Source: Niabella sp. (GTDB lineage Bacteria; Bacteroidota; Bacteroidia; Chitinophagales; Chitinophagaceae). Taken from it: a stretch of DNA of 64,000 nt. Position 1 is the first letter of the stretch. Every line of letters begins with the position of its first letter. Positions 34,997 to 43,883 of the stretch are shown in pieces. A program made the position numbers and the translations under genes. The notes below the pieces were generated by a model. The model did not search any database. It saw only the letters and a program-made list of their open reading frames with translations, and was not told the origin of the DNA. Location: the NCBI GenBank assembly GCA_027493055.1, contig JAPUDO010000023.1:47581-111580 (forward strand). Reading direction: 5' to 3'.

Positions 34997-36382
34997 TCAG
35001 GTTTTCCAGAAGAATTTAATACGTGTAAAAGATACAGAAACCAGGGCAACAAGCCCGGTGAATATAATTCCCCTGGCAAAGCCGGTAAAAGCGCTGGTAT
35101 TCATTGCATCTAAAAAATTTGAAAGATTTGTAATCTTAAGCAGAGGAACAAGCAACAGGTTTCCTGCAGTATAGGCAATCATTGGATTCTTACCATTATC
35201 CGCCAGGAAACGGTTGACTCTTTTAAAGTAGCCTGATTCTTCAATTAGGCTAAAAGATAGTAAAGTAAGGAATGATAAACCTGAGCAAACAAAATAATAG
35301 CTGTATGTAGAATAGTCTTTTTTAATGCCGCCTTCATAAGCCTCAAAAAACAAACCCAGCAATAACAGGTACACGCCTGCGCTCACCATTCTTTTTATTA
35401 GCTTATGTTGCTTTATGCTTTTAGCCAGCCACACCAAACCTGCACACCCCACCAGGTTGAGCAATAAATTCACTTCCAGAAAGCGGGTAAAAAGCCCCCA
35501 CAGGTTTATAAAAACAAGAGCGCCTGCAATAACAGCAATAAGCAGCAATACTTTCTTTGAAACTGCCTCCGGATGCTCATTTTTACGTTCTTCCAAAAAC
35601 CATTCGCCTGCAAATGTTCCGGGAATAACAATGAACAGGTATTTAAGATAGTAGAACTTATAGCACCAGCCGGCCGGCGACCAATCAAAGATGAGCTGAT
35701 TAATGCTGCCCCCTTCTTTCGATGCCAAAAATACAGCCATCACAAAAGGGAGTATAGCTATGCGTGCTAAAGGGTACTTGCGGGTGCAATACCAGGCCAG
35801 GCCGCCAAAAAAGGCCATATTAGCCAGTACAATAATAATAATATCGCTTTGAGCTAAACTAAAATCGCCATAAGCAAAAGGATACACACATAAAAAAACA
35901 AGAGATAGTACAATGCCTGCTACCTTTAGTATAATGGCTGTCTTAGACCCTACAAACCGTGTCCAGTTACCGTAAATAAGAAATAAACATCCGAAACAGG
36001 CAATGGAAATCAGCTGTGTAAACATGCCCGGTGCTTTTCCCATTACCCAGGCTCGGGCATGAAAAGTAAAAATGGCAAACAATACCAAAAGTGCCATACG
36101 CTTAAACAGTTGCAGAAAAATCTTATGGAAAGGCTGTTCTTCAGCTTTTTTATGCAACGCCAAAGGAATAGCAGCGCCCATAGAAAACAGGAAGAAGGGA
36201 AATACCAGGTCTACCCAAGTAATACCTGGCAAATCAGGATTAAATATATATGCAGGGGGTGGTGTTTGGGCATGAAATGTCCAGGCAGGCATTACATTGC
36301 TGAAAGCAATGCTGCCCGAGAGCACCATACACAATATGGCCAGCCCTCTAAAAGCATCAAGACTGTCGAAACGTTTATTCAT
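34997..36382 (-). CDS. DUF5009/NagX-like membrane acyltransferase
   Basis: This 461-residue membrane protein begins RFDSLDAFRGLAILCMVLSG, the mark of the heparan-alpha-glucosaminide N-acetyltransferase-like family (COG4299, NagX), and continues with GITWVDLVFPFFLFSMGAAI. About 11-12 hydrophobic helices follow, ending with NPMIAYTAGNLLLVPLLK. Family members are thought to acetylate amino sugars across the membrane, and nagX occurs in GlcNAc-utilisation regulons of other bacteria. It lies between the FAD oxidoreductase and the AmpG-like carrier in one operon. Acetylating de-N-acetylated sugars before import is a fitting but unproven role. Confidence 0.85.
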   Translation of the reverse strand: MNKRFDSLDAFRGLAILCMVLSGSIAFSNVMPAWTFHAQTPPPAYIFNPDLPGITWVDLVFPFFLFSMGAAIPLALHKKAEEQPFHKIFLQLFKRMALLVLFAIFTFHARAWVMGKAPGMFTQLISIACFGCLFLIYGNWTRFVGSKTAIILKVAGIVLSLVFLCVYPFAYGDFSLAQSDIIIIVLANMAFFGGLAWYCTRKYPLARIAILPFVMAVFLASKEGGSINQLIFDWSPAGWCYKFYYLKYLFIVIPGTFAGEWFLEERKNEHPEAVSKKVLLLIAVIAGALVFINLWGLFTRFLEVNLLLNLVGCAGLVWLAKSIKQHKLIKRMVSAGVYLLLLGLFFEAYEGGIKKDYSTYSYYFVCSGLSFLTLLSFSLIEESGYFKRVNRFLADNGKNPMIAYTAGNLLLVPLLKITNLSNFLDAMNTSAFTGFARGIIFTGLVALVSVSFTRIKFFWKT

Positions 36383-36442
36383 AACCGGATCTGACCTTTT
36401 GGATTACATTTTCCTATTAATTATTGACAGGCATTTGCCTGG

Positions 36443-38305
36443 TCATATTTTTATTTTTCCTGTAAAGTCAATTGCTGTATTAAACGGATCCAGGAACCGG
36501 TCCAGCACATAGGCTGTCATGCTTCTTGTCAATATGCTGTTGGCCGTTAAACCGGGAAACTCATTTTGCTCCAGGTAAGAAAGAATTTGCCCGGCGCTTA
36601 CCTCTTTTTTACCGATAGCTTTGATTGCTCTTGCTAAAAAGTCCGCGGTTACCAGGTTGCCCGAAGGATGCAGCTCTTCAAACGGCGGGTAAAAGTCTTT
36701 TAAGCCGTTTACCAGGTCCCATTCACTAACAGGAAGCTGCGGATAGAACCAGGTTTGGTTAGCCCATTTATAAGACAGGCCTGTGCCTTTAAGAATCCCT
36801 GTGGCGCCAATTTTCTGGATTACTTTAAATGAGGCATCACCCGGCTTTACATCTATAAAAGGCATCAGGTAGGCATTATTTTCCAAAAGTGCTTTTTGAA
36901 CAGCCCTGATGCTCACATTAGCCGGATCCGTATTACCAAGAAGGGCCGTTGCAGCCAACGCTCCTGCTGCCTGCCCTACACCCAAAACCACCGGCTGCAG
37001 ACGGCTGGCGCCCGCTACTATATTAGTTACACTAATGCTTTTCTCTGCAACAATCAAACCTTCACCATCTGCAGGTATCAAAGCACCCAGGGGAATATTG
37101 TATGAAGGCACTTTAATTTTTACAAAATCTATCTGCGGGGCCTCAGGATTTTTAAGGTGATGGTGATCTATGGTATAATCTCCTACTGCAACACCGGTCC
37201 TGTACAATGCTGTTTTTTGTGTGTAGGGCGAAGTAACATCGTTTAAGGTTAGAGTTACCTGTCCCTTCAACCGCCTGGATTCCCTGTGATAAGGAATCAT
37301 TGGCAAACGGTCGGCAGTTGGAAACTCATCATCAGCTATGCCCAGATTTTTGAACCCTAATTTTGTCTGCAGGTGATAGATAAAACGCAGGCTGTGCAGT
37401 TTTGCTTTTTTAAGCGCCTCCTTGCGTTCGGTATCTGTCATTTCAATAATATTCAGGTAAAGATCATTACCGCATTTGGGCCAGTTGATCATGTATTTAT
37501 TGTTAGGCAGCCTGCCATAGGTGATCATCTGGTTACAATTTATTTTTGGTGTGTTATCATGCGATGCCGGGTCTGCAACATCGCAGCAGCAGGAAAACTC
37601 ATCAGGATCGTATCCTTCAGGTTTGGGGATTGTCTTGTCGGCACCAGGCCCAAAATCTTTCAGCACTACTACATAAGTCAGATCCTGGATAATACTGTTT
37701 GCTTTTTCCGGCGCAAAGCTTTCCCCGGTTTCAAAGCGGCTATCCATACCTACACGGTAAGGGATATGCAGCGCGGCCATTACATCACCCAGTTCCGTAG
37801 CATCTATAACTATTTTGGCTTCTACACTTTGTTTTTTGCCTTTGCTGCTGATTTCCGCCTTCCACAGTTTGCCCTCTTTACGGATGCTTTTCAACACGCT
37901 TTTATACCAGATAGCCAGGTTATGATGCCGGGCCATTGTTTTTAGAATTGTATTTCCTGCCGAGGGCTCAAAAAGTGTATTGCTTACCCAGCCCGTTTCT
38001 ACCGCTTTCGGACCGCCGTAATAATCATACAGGTGTTGCCTGAACTCGCCCCAAAGACCGGAAGGCAGGTTATGGTTACCGTCAATAGCCGAAACCCCCG
38101 CAGCAGTAAGCATTCCACCCAACCACTCTGTTTCTTCAACAATCAGTGTTTTTACGCCCATCCGTGCTGCCTGAATACCCGCAGTAGTTCCACTGGCGCC
38201 TCCTCCTATAATTAAGATATCGGTTTTATAGCTTACCTGTGCTGATGTTTGGCAGCATGTTAGTAAAAGGCCGTAAACCAGAAGCGGAATGAATTTTATA
38301 CCCAT
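36443..38305 (-). CDS. Secreted FAD-dependent oxidoreductase with C-terminal SLH-like repeats
   Basis: From the ATG at 38305 the protein has 620 residues. A signal peptide (FIPLLVYGLLLTCCQTSAQ) is followed by an FAD Rossmann motif, Gly34 to Gly39 in ILIIGGGASGTTAG, and the FAD_oxidored (PF12831) continuation with VIDATELGDVMAAL and a late ARLQPVVLGVGQAAGALA motif. A Cys triplet (EFSCCCDVADP) is notable. Residues about 483-609 resemble two S-layer-homology repeats (FIDVKPGDASF..IGATGILKG; NSILTRSMTAYVLDRF). A TTG at 38353 could extend it, but the ATG fits the signal peptide. It is first in the operon and divergent from ROK. Substrate unknown, presumably a sugar. Confidence 0.87.
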   Translation of the reverse strand: MGIKFIPLLVYGLLLTCCQTSAQVSYKTDILIIGGGASGTTAGIQAARMGVKTLIVEETEWLGGMLTAAGVSAIDGNHNLPSGLWGEFRQHLYDYYGGPKAVETGWVSNTLFEPSAGNTILKTMARHHNLAIWYKSVLKSIRKEGKLWKAEISSKGKKQSVEAKIVIDATELGDVMAALHIPYRVGMDSRFETGESFAPEKANSIIQDLTYVVVLKDFGPGADKTIPKPEGYDPDEFSCCCDVADPASHDNTPKINCNQMITYGRLPNNKYMINWPKCGNDLYLNIIEMTDTERKEALKKAKLHSLRFIYHLQTKLGFKNLGIADDEFPTADRLPMIPYHRESRRLKGQVTLTLNDVTSPYTQKTALYRTGVAVGDYTIDHHHLKNPEAPQIDFVKIKVPSYNIPLGALIPADGEGLIVAEKSISVTNIVAGASRLQPVVLGVGQAAGALAATALLGNTDPANVSIRAVQKALLENNAYLMPFIDVKPGDASFKVIQKIGATGILKGTGLSYKWANQTWFYPQLPVSEWDLVNGLKDFYPPFEELHPSGNLVTADFLARAIKAIGKKEVSAGQILSYLEQNEFPGLTANSILTRSMTAYVLDRFLDPFNTAIDFTGKIKI

Positions 38306-38419
38306 GCTGTTTATTTGCTCTAAAATGTAAGCAGCGCCTGTACCCGGTAACAATTGTCCTCAACATCATATACAAGCCCAACGTTATAATTATATCCGAT
38401 GTAAATATAAACTATATTA

Positions 38420-38443
38420 TTAATTAATTTTAATAATTAAAAT
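38420..38443. promoter_or_regulatory. Candidate ROK operator: overlapping AT-rich palindromes
   Basis: Two overlapping inverted repeats lie in the 253-bp space between the FAD oxidoreductase and ROK genes: TTAATTA-N7-TAATTAA (38420-38440) and the perfect ATTTTAAT-A-ATTAAAAT (38427-38443). AT-rich palindromes of this kind are bound by NagC/XylR-type ROK repressors. A near -7 box for the FAD operon (TATATTTA, minus strand, 38409-38402) lies about 10 bp away, so a bound repressor would cover that promoter. The region is very AT-rich, so chance must be allowed for. Confidence 0.45.
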
Positions 38444-38528
38444 GATTTTTTTAATTATTTTTCTTATATAAGCGCAGGTATATTTTACCTTTACATAAAC
38501 ATTCCACATAGCAGAATCCTATATGTGC

Positions 38529-38536
38529 TATTTTTG
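38529..38536 (+). promoter_or_regulatory. -7 promoter box TATTTTTG of the ROK gene
   Basis: The sequence TATTTTTG matches the Bacteroidota -7 consensus TAnnTTTG exactly and ends 22 bp before the ATG, giving a short leader. No good -33 TTTG was seen at the expected distance. Confidence 0.5.
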
Positions 38537-38558
38537 ATTTTTAAAATTTATTAAAAAA

Positions 38559-39773
38559 ATGACGTTTTTTGCCGATTTAAGTAATGAAAACACCTCGGGA
38601 GTTGCTTATAAGAATATAACATTAAAGAAAGCGATACTAGCCTATTTCAGCAAAAACGGGAACAGCACTATTGCCGAACTATGCGGTGAACTGGCTCTGA
38701 GCGCGCCCAAAATCAACAGCATCCTGAATGAAATGATTGCCGAAGGGCTGGTACGTGACTACGGGAAGCTGCAATCCAAAGGCGGCAGGAAACCTAATAT
38801 ATACGGCCTGGTGATGGAGTCTGCCTACTTCCTGGGAGTGGATGTAAAAAACGACCATGTAAATATCGGCCTTACCGATCTGCAAAAAAACCTGATACAT
38901 GTAAAATCATACATCCCTTATCATTTACATAACAGTAAAGAATCATTGGACGAACTCTGTAAAATCATTAACCACTTCATCAAGGAAGGGCCTGTGAAGC
39001 GGGAAAAAATTTTAGGAGCAGGACTAAATCTATCAGGACGTATTAATTATAAAACAGGTTACAGCTACAGCTTTTTTCATTTTAATGAAGAGCCGCTCAG
39101 CAGGGTTATAGGAAAAAATATCGGCCTGCCTATTTTCCTGGAAAACGATTCAAGAGCGATGGCCTTTGGCGAATTTTCGGCTGGAGTGGTTCATGAAGAA
39201 GAAAATGTGCTTTTCCTGAATATAGACTATGGTATTGGCGTTGGCATTATGATTAACAGCCAGGTTTACTATGGAAAATCAGGCTTTGCCGGTGAATTTG
39301 GCCATATACCTTTTTTCGACAATGAAATCATTTGCAACTGTGGTAAAAAGGGCTGTCTTGAAACCGAGGTTTCGGGATGGGCGCTGGTGCGAAAGTTTAA
39401 AGAAAAACTTACCGAAGGCTCTACTTCTATTTTATCCAGCACTCCTGCAGATAAAATTAAACTGGGCGACATCATTAATGCGGCTATTAACGATGATGTT
39501 TTAGCCATTGAACTGGTGGCCGAAGTAGGGGAAAAACTGGGCAGGGGAATAGCCGTGCTCATCAATATGTTTAACCCTGAAATGGTAATACTGGGAGGAA
39601 GCCTGGCCAAAACAGGCGAGTATATCAGCCTGCCTGTCAAAAGCGCTTTAAACAAGTACTCGCTTACTTTAGTGAATAACGATACGCAGCTAAAAATGTC
39701 CAAACTTGGCGAAGAGGCCGGGGTAATAGGCGCCTGCCTGCTGGTTCGAAACCGGCTGCTGGGGCTGGCTTAA
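38559..39773 (+). CDS. ROK-family transcriptional regulator (NagC/XylR type)
   Basis: This 404-residue protein has an N-terminal winged helix (about 20-80, TIAELCGELALSAPKINSIL) fused to a ROK domain (about 90-400). The zinc site is complete: His249 in GEFGHIPFF and Cys259, Cys261, Cys266 in CNCGKKGCLE. The sugar-site ENDSRA (Asp197) is kept, but the ATP-binding DxGGT is replaced by DVKNDHVN, as in repressors rather than kinases. It is divergent from the FAD/NagX/MFS operon and convergent with the GlcNAc-epimerase/SusCD operon, so it probably controls both. An amino sugar or its phosphate is the expected ligand. Confidence 0.92.
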   Translation: MTFFADLSNENTSGVAYKNITLKKAILAYFSKNGNSTIAELCGELALSAPKINSILNEMIAEGLVRDYGKLQSKGGRKPNIYGLVMESAYFLGVDVKNDHVNIGLTDLQKNLIHVKSYIPYHLHNSKESLDELCKIINHFIKEGPVKREKILGAGLNLSGRINYKTGYSYSFFHFNEEPLSRVIGKNIGLPIFLENDSRAMAFGEFSAGVVHEEENVLFLNIDYGIGVGIMINSQVYYGKSGFAGEFGHIPFFDNEIICNCGKKGCLETEVSGWALVRKFKEKLTEGSTSILSSTPADKIKLGDIINAAINDDVLAIELVAEVGEKLGRGIAVLINMFNPEMVILGGSLAKTGEYISLPVKSALNKYSLTLVNNDTQLKMSKLGEEAGVIGACLLVRNRLLGLA

Positions 39774-39840
39774 TATCTTAACGGATGACCCCTGTTTTTT
39801 CATTATGCGACATTTAGAACATCCTAAACTCACGTTATAG

Positions 39841-41022
39841 TTACAAATCAACCGGAACAAAAATCAATGGCGTTGGCAGGCACGATGCACCTGGAGGTGA
39901 GTATGTGAGTTTTATATCCTGTACCTCTTTGGAAGGATCGGGTTGAAACACCTGTATCAATATAGCATCCGGAGCGGCTCTAACACGTAACTCTTCAGAC
40001 GGCAACTGCACAACCCCTTCTTTAAACTTACCCTTGCTTACTACCATTGTATTGGCCATACCCCCGCACCATTGATTATCTCCTGAACGCGAGTTCCAGG
40101 TAATCAATGCCAGTCCCTTGCCATCCGTACTCTTCCATTTCATGTCAATATGATACATGACACCGTAGTTGCCTGCATTTTGAATTACTTTACCTGTAGA
40201 CCCTTCTGTTCCTACAATCCAGGGATCAAGTTTTCCATCGGCAACAACTAAATGTTTCACTTCGCCATCAGTTCTTATGGTGTCACTTACTTTTACCAGG
40301 TAATTGGAAACACCAAATAAGCCCCTACCGGCATTTATTCCCTTAGGAGGATGAACTGATTTAATTCTTTTTAAAGCAGTAATACCACTGGTTCTCGTAT
40401 CAGTTTGTATTACGCTGATCTGCCCGGGCTGATCAACAAGAAACTCATAAAACCCATGCACCAGCTCATCGTATTTTACGATGTTTTTTTCAAGCTGGGG
40501 ATCAAGCGGTATTGCTTCGCCAGGTTTGATCGTATAAACATATTTTACAGGCTGATCCATTAAATAGTCTCTCAAACCATTCTTTCCTGCAAGAAAATAA
40601 TTAGTGGTTGGCTTTTGTGAAGCGTAGCGCAGCATTTGTAATCTCATTGGCGTATTCCCCAGGTTCTTTATTACCACTGTTATTTTTCTTTCCATTTGCC
40701 GGGGCTCTTTTACGCCATTTACATTATACAAATAAAACCGCACTGTTCCCGGCTGAACGGTCTCCTGCAATGCAATAGCCTCAGGTACCCTTATATATTC
40801 AGGATCATCTGAAATAATAAACTGCGGTCCAGGTGATACAATTTTCTGATACGGTATCAACGGAAGCTTCTCTGTAAGAAAATTTTCCAGCTTCACAATT
40901 GAGCCCTGTTTAGCCGTAGTTAGCGCCTGCCGGATCTCGGGAGTAACTTTTTGGGCAAGCAGAAAGGTGGCAGGTAGCATAAAAAGCAGCGATAACAATA
41001 CATTTTTCTTGTTCATGAACAT
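39841..41022 (-). CDS. Uncharacterised secreted protein, last gene of the epimerase/SusCD operon
   Basis: This 393-residue protein has a signal peptide (LLSLLFMLPATFLLAQ) and no family I recognise. It is beta-rich: the central part (about 90-130) reads like an immunoglobulin-like sandwich (TVRFYLYNVNG, ERKITVVIKNLGNTPMRLQM), followed by FYEFLVDQPGQISVIQT, and by a C-terminal GNYGVMYHIDMKWKSTDGKG and LRVRAAPDAILIQVFQPDP. It could bind a glycan or cell-surface polymer. It follows the SGNH esterase gene by 62 bp on the same strand and is convergent with ROK. ATGs at 41022 and 41016 are both possible. Confidence 0.6.
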   Translation of the reverse strand: MFMNKKNVLLSLLFMLPATFLLAQKVTPEIRQALTTAKQGSIVKLENFLTEKLPLIPYQKIVSPGPQFIISDDPEYIRVPEAIALQETVQPGTVRFYLYNVNGVKEPRQMERKITVVIKNLGNTPMRLQMLRYASQKPTTNYFLAGKNGLRDYLMDQPVKYVYTIKPGEAIPLDPQLEKNIVKYDELVHGFYEFLVDQPGQISVIQTDTRTSGITALKRIKSVHPPKGINAGRGLFGVSNYLVKVSDTIRTDGEVKHLVVADGKLDPWIVGTEGSTGKVIQNAGNYGVMYHIDMKWKSTDGKGLALITWNSRSGDNQWCGGMANTMVVSKGKFKEGVVQLPSEELRVRAAPDAILIQVFQPDPSKEVQDIKLTYSPPGASCLPTPLIFVPVDL

Positions 41023-41084
41023 TAATTTTTTAATACTATTTTTCAGAAAACAACCGGTGATCCTATTTGTAAAAGGATCTGCAC

Positions 41085-41765
41085 TTATAAATATTTTTTA
41101 TCTTTTAAGTATTGAACCCAGCGTATGTACGCATCAGTATTTACATGAATGCCATCCTGCGTAAATTCTTTTTTCAGCACATACCCGTCTGCCAACACCT
41201 CTTTTACATCAACATATACCAACCCATATTTACCGGCGATCTTCCGGATAGCAGTGTTCAGATCACGTATAGCTTTTTCACAGTTTAAAAGATAATCGTA
41301 CTTTAATACTGTTTCGTTAAGAGGTAATACACTTTGCAGGTATATCCTGGTTTTCGGACTTACTTTTTGTATTATCTGAATGACAGACTCGTAATTGGCC
41401 AGTGTCCACGATGCGGGCAGTCCTCTCCCAATATCATTGATACCCATCATCAAAAATATTTTTTTCGGCTTCGACAATACAACATCTGCAATCCGGGCTT
41501 TCATTCCAAAAGTGTTATCACCTCCGATGCCCCTGTTGCCCACTTTATATTTGCGGCCCACCAACTCCTGCCAGGGCCCGTTTTCCGTAATACTATTGCC
41601 AAAGAAAATAACATCATATTTTACATCCTTCAGCCTTTGATACAGCTTTTCTCTTGAAACGTAATACCAGTTATCGAAAGTGCTGTCTGTTGATACTTTT
41701 TTCTCCTGGGAAATAGCCGGAAGTCCATAAAGGGCCGCCATAAAAAACAGAACCATATACCTCAT
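41085..41765 (-). CDS. SGNH/GDSL esterase, copy 1
   Basis: This secreted hydrolase of 226 residues has a signal peptide (FFMAALYGLPAISQ). SGNH blocks are visible: FFGNSITENGPW (block I serine in GNSIT), NRGIGGDNTFG (block II glycine), LMMGINDIGRG (block III asparagine in GIND) and the C-terminal QDGIHVNTDAY (Asp/His dyad). Members remove O-acetyl or other acyl groups from sugars. The gene follows its paralogue by 1 bp. Within this PUL it is likely to deacetylate the glycan; NanS-like or peptidoglycan O-acetylesterase roles are both possible. Confidence 0.9.
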   Translation of the reverse strand: MRYMVLFFMAALYGLPAISQEKKVSTDSTFDNWYYVSREKLYQRLKDVKYDVIFFGNSITENGPWQELVGRKYKVGNRGIGGDNTFGMKARIADVVLSKPKKIFLMMGINDIGRGLPASWTLANYESVIQIIQKVSPKTRIYLQSVLPLNETVLKYDYLLNCEKAIRDLNTAIRKIAGKYGLVYVDVKEVLADGYVLKKEFTQDGIHVNTDAYIRWVQYLKDKKYL

Positions 41766-41766
41766 A

Positions 41767-42453
41767 TCACAATGCTTTTAATTTCTTCAAATAGTTCACC
41801 ACATCTACATAGGCAGCAACTTCTAAATGAATCCCGTCCGGTGTAATTTCCGGGCGCAGGTTTCCTTGTGAATCGGCCAGCAGCACATGCAGGTCAACAT
41901 ACTGAACCTGCCGGCTTTTTTTGCTTATTTCAAGCAGCGCTTTATTCAGGGTTTCTATATCCTGGTTCTTTACGGCCCTGAAAGGGGCTATCAGCTTTTG
42001 CTCATTAACAGGTAAAACACTGTTCAGGTAAATTATTGTTTGAGGAGATGCTGCGCGAATTCCCTGAACTATTTTTTGATAGTTGGCAATGATATATGCC
42101 GGCGGAACATTTCTCTTCAGGTCATTCACTCCTATCATTAAAAAAACCTTTGCTGGCTTATGCCTTACAATTTCATCAAGCCGGGCCAATACCCCAAACG
42201 AAATATCGCCGCTAATACCCCTGTTCAGAACAGGCAGCTCAGGCGCTATATCATTCCAGCGCCCGGCGTCAGTAAGGCTGTTCCCTAAAAAAATGATCGC
42301 CCCTTTAAGAACCGGCATTTTTTTAAACCGGGCCAGGTTCTCGGTATAGCCCGAAAAAATATAGTTGCTGTCTATTGCTGCATCCTGCTGTGCCCGGGCT
42401 ACGCCAAATGAACACAACACAGCAAAGGCAAATACATATTTCATAAATTCCAT
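41767..42453 (-). CDS. SGNH/GDSL esterase, copy 2
   Basis: This is a 228-residue paralogue of the next gene, with signal peptide (YVFAFAVLCSFGVARA). Blocks are FLGNSLTDAGRW (serine), NRGISGDISFG (glycine), LMIGVNDLKRN (asparagine) and TPDGIHLEVAAY (Asp/His). The two copies clearly share domain order and most motifs but differ in sequence, so the duplication is not recent. It lies 29 bp after the GHL10 gene. Two esterases side by side suggest acyl groups at two positions or on two sugars. Confidence 0.9.
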   Translation of the reverse strand: MEFMKYVFAFAVLCSFGVARAQQDAAIDSNYIFSGYTENLARFKKMPVLKGAIIFLGNSLTDAGRWNDIAPELPVLNRGISGDISFGVLARLDEIVRHKPAKVFLMIGVNDLKRNVPPAYIIANYQKIVQGIRAASPQTIIYLNSVLPVNEQKLIAPFRAVKNQDIETLNKALLEISKKSRQVQYVDLHVLLADSQGNLRPEITPDGIHLEVAAYVDVVNYLKKLKAL

Positions 42454-42482
42454 TTCCGTTATTACTCTTACAGGTTTCTTAG

Positions 42483-43862
42483 CTACTTCAAAGCAGCATC
42501 AATGCCTTGTTTTACGTATTGCCATTGATTGGCCATTTTCAAATGAATCATATCAAACAAAAAGTATCCGTCACACTCATCCATACAGGCTTTTACAGAA
42601 TTAACTATCGCCTGGTTTTCCTGCTCCTGCGTAGCAGTGTTGCCGGCATCCCAATTGCCTACATCGGGGCCGGCAGCCACAATAGGACAATCTCCAAAAA
42701 TCTTTTCCTTTGCCAGCCTGCTAAAACCCTGCATAGTCCATTCTGTTGTTCCGTACACTTTTAATGGCGATGCATAAGCGCCTATGAGCATTTGATCCAG
42801 CAATGCGGCATACCCATACTTCTGATAATCTGAACCGGCCCATTTATAATACCTTGAGGGGTCGTAACGATGACTGGCCCAGTTTACGCCCACCTCATAA
42901 TAAGAAGAATACCACCCGCCAACATACACGCCAAACTTAATATTACTGTTTACTTCCTTAATGGCGCTTTTTGCCTTTGCAAAAAAGTCGTAAATGGTTT
43001 TTGCCCTGAACTCCAGCCATTTTTTAAAATGTACGGGATATGTGGCCATAGCCGAAATAGTGCTCATTGTTGCACCTGGAGGCAAAATATCCCCCGGGAA
43101 GTTTGATATCTGCGCCCCGTTTAAAAATGCCTGGAATTTCTGCTTGCTGATATCAGAGAAATCAGCGTCTATGCCATCATATCTGCCCCTGTCAATAAAA
43201 ATACCGTCCAGGTTATACTTTGCAAGATCTTTCAGCAAATTGATAAGATAGGTTTGAACCTCATCATTAGCAGGGTTAAAAAATTTAGCGCCCTGGGCGC
43301 CATCCATGGTATTGACGATCCCGGCAGCTGTATTTAAAGACGTGGCCCAGCCTTTCTTTGTGGCATCTCTAAACAAAATGCCCTGGGATCCAAGAGAAGA
43401 AGAATGGCCGCCAACCATTGTATTAAACCCTGCATGAACCTTTAACCCTAAAGCGTGTCCGGCGTCTATAAAAGCCTGGAGATAATCCCAGCTGGCGGAA
43501 CGGGTTACTTTTGTGTACCCCCCGTTGATCCATGCGCCCATCCATTCCACCTTTTGTACGCCCGGTACGGATGAATTGTACAATATATCGCCGCTGGTGG
43601 GCCTTATATCAACCACTACATCGGTAAAACCTGCCCCTTTTGCAAGGGTAAGATCGCGGGTAATATTCTCCCTGTTGTTTGCAAAATCATTAAAGTTTGC
43701 CGCAGCATCAATCCAGATGTACCGGGGCTTTTCATTATTGGATTTTGGAGCTTCAGGAAAGACATACTCCGGCTTGCTCTTTTCCTGGCAGGAAACTATT
43801 ATACAGGCCAACAATAATATCAATCCCCCGAAAGACCAGCTTTTCATCTTTTTAATTGTCAT
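42483..43862 (-). CDS. GHL10 (DUF187) family glycosidase lipoprotein
   Basis: This 459-residue lipoprotein has a lipobox IVSC (Cys25) and a TIM barrel of the glycosyl-hydrolase-like 10 family (PF02638): YIWIDAAANFNDFANNREN, KGAGFTDVVVDIRPTSGDIL, KVHAGFNTMVGG, YNLDGIFIDRGRYDGIDADF and NIKFGVYVGGWYSSYYEVGV. E. coli DigH (YddW), a GHL10 member, cleaves denuded peptidoglycan glycan strands; other members are uncharacterised. The gene lies 21 bp after the DUF5018 gene. It is the only glycosidase-like protein of the operon exported to the envelope and so the likely depolymerase. Confidence 0.85.
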   Translation of the reverse strand: MTIKKMKSWSFGGLILLLACIIVSCQEKSKPEYVFPEAPKSNNEKPRYIWIDAAANFNDFANNRENITRDLTLAKGAGFTDVVVDIRPTSGDILYNSSVPGVQKVEWMGAWINGGYTKVTRSASWDYLQAFIDAGHALGLKVHAGFNTMVGGHSSSLGSQGILFRDATKKGWATSLNTAAGIVNTMDGAQGAKFFNPANDEVQTYLINLLKDLAKYNLDGIFIDRGRYDGIDADFSDISKQKFQAFLNGAQISNFPGDILPPGATMSTISAMATYPVHFKKWLEFRAKTIYDFFAKAKSAIKEVNSNIKFGVYVGGWYSSYYEVGVNWASHRYDPSRYYKWAGSDYQKYGYAALLDQMLIGAYASPLKVYGTTEWTMQGFSRLAKEKIFGDCPIVAAGPDVGNWDAGNTATQEQENQAIVNSVKACMDECDGYFLFDMIHLKMANQWQYVKQGIDAALK

Positions 43863-43883
43863 ATTTATCTATTCAATTTATAA

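Noticed and set aside
38559-39773. ROK protein as a sugar kinase (ManNAc or glucose kinase)
   Set aside because: The phosphate-binding DxGGT motif is replaced by DVKNDHVN and a winged helix is fused at the N-terminus, both typical of repressors.
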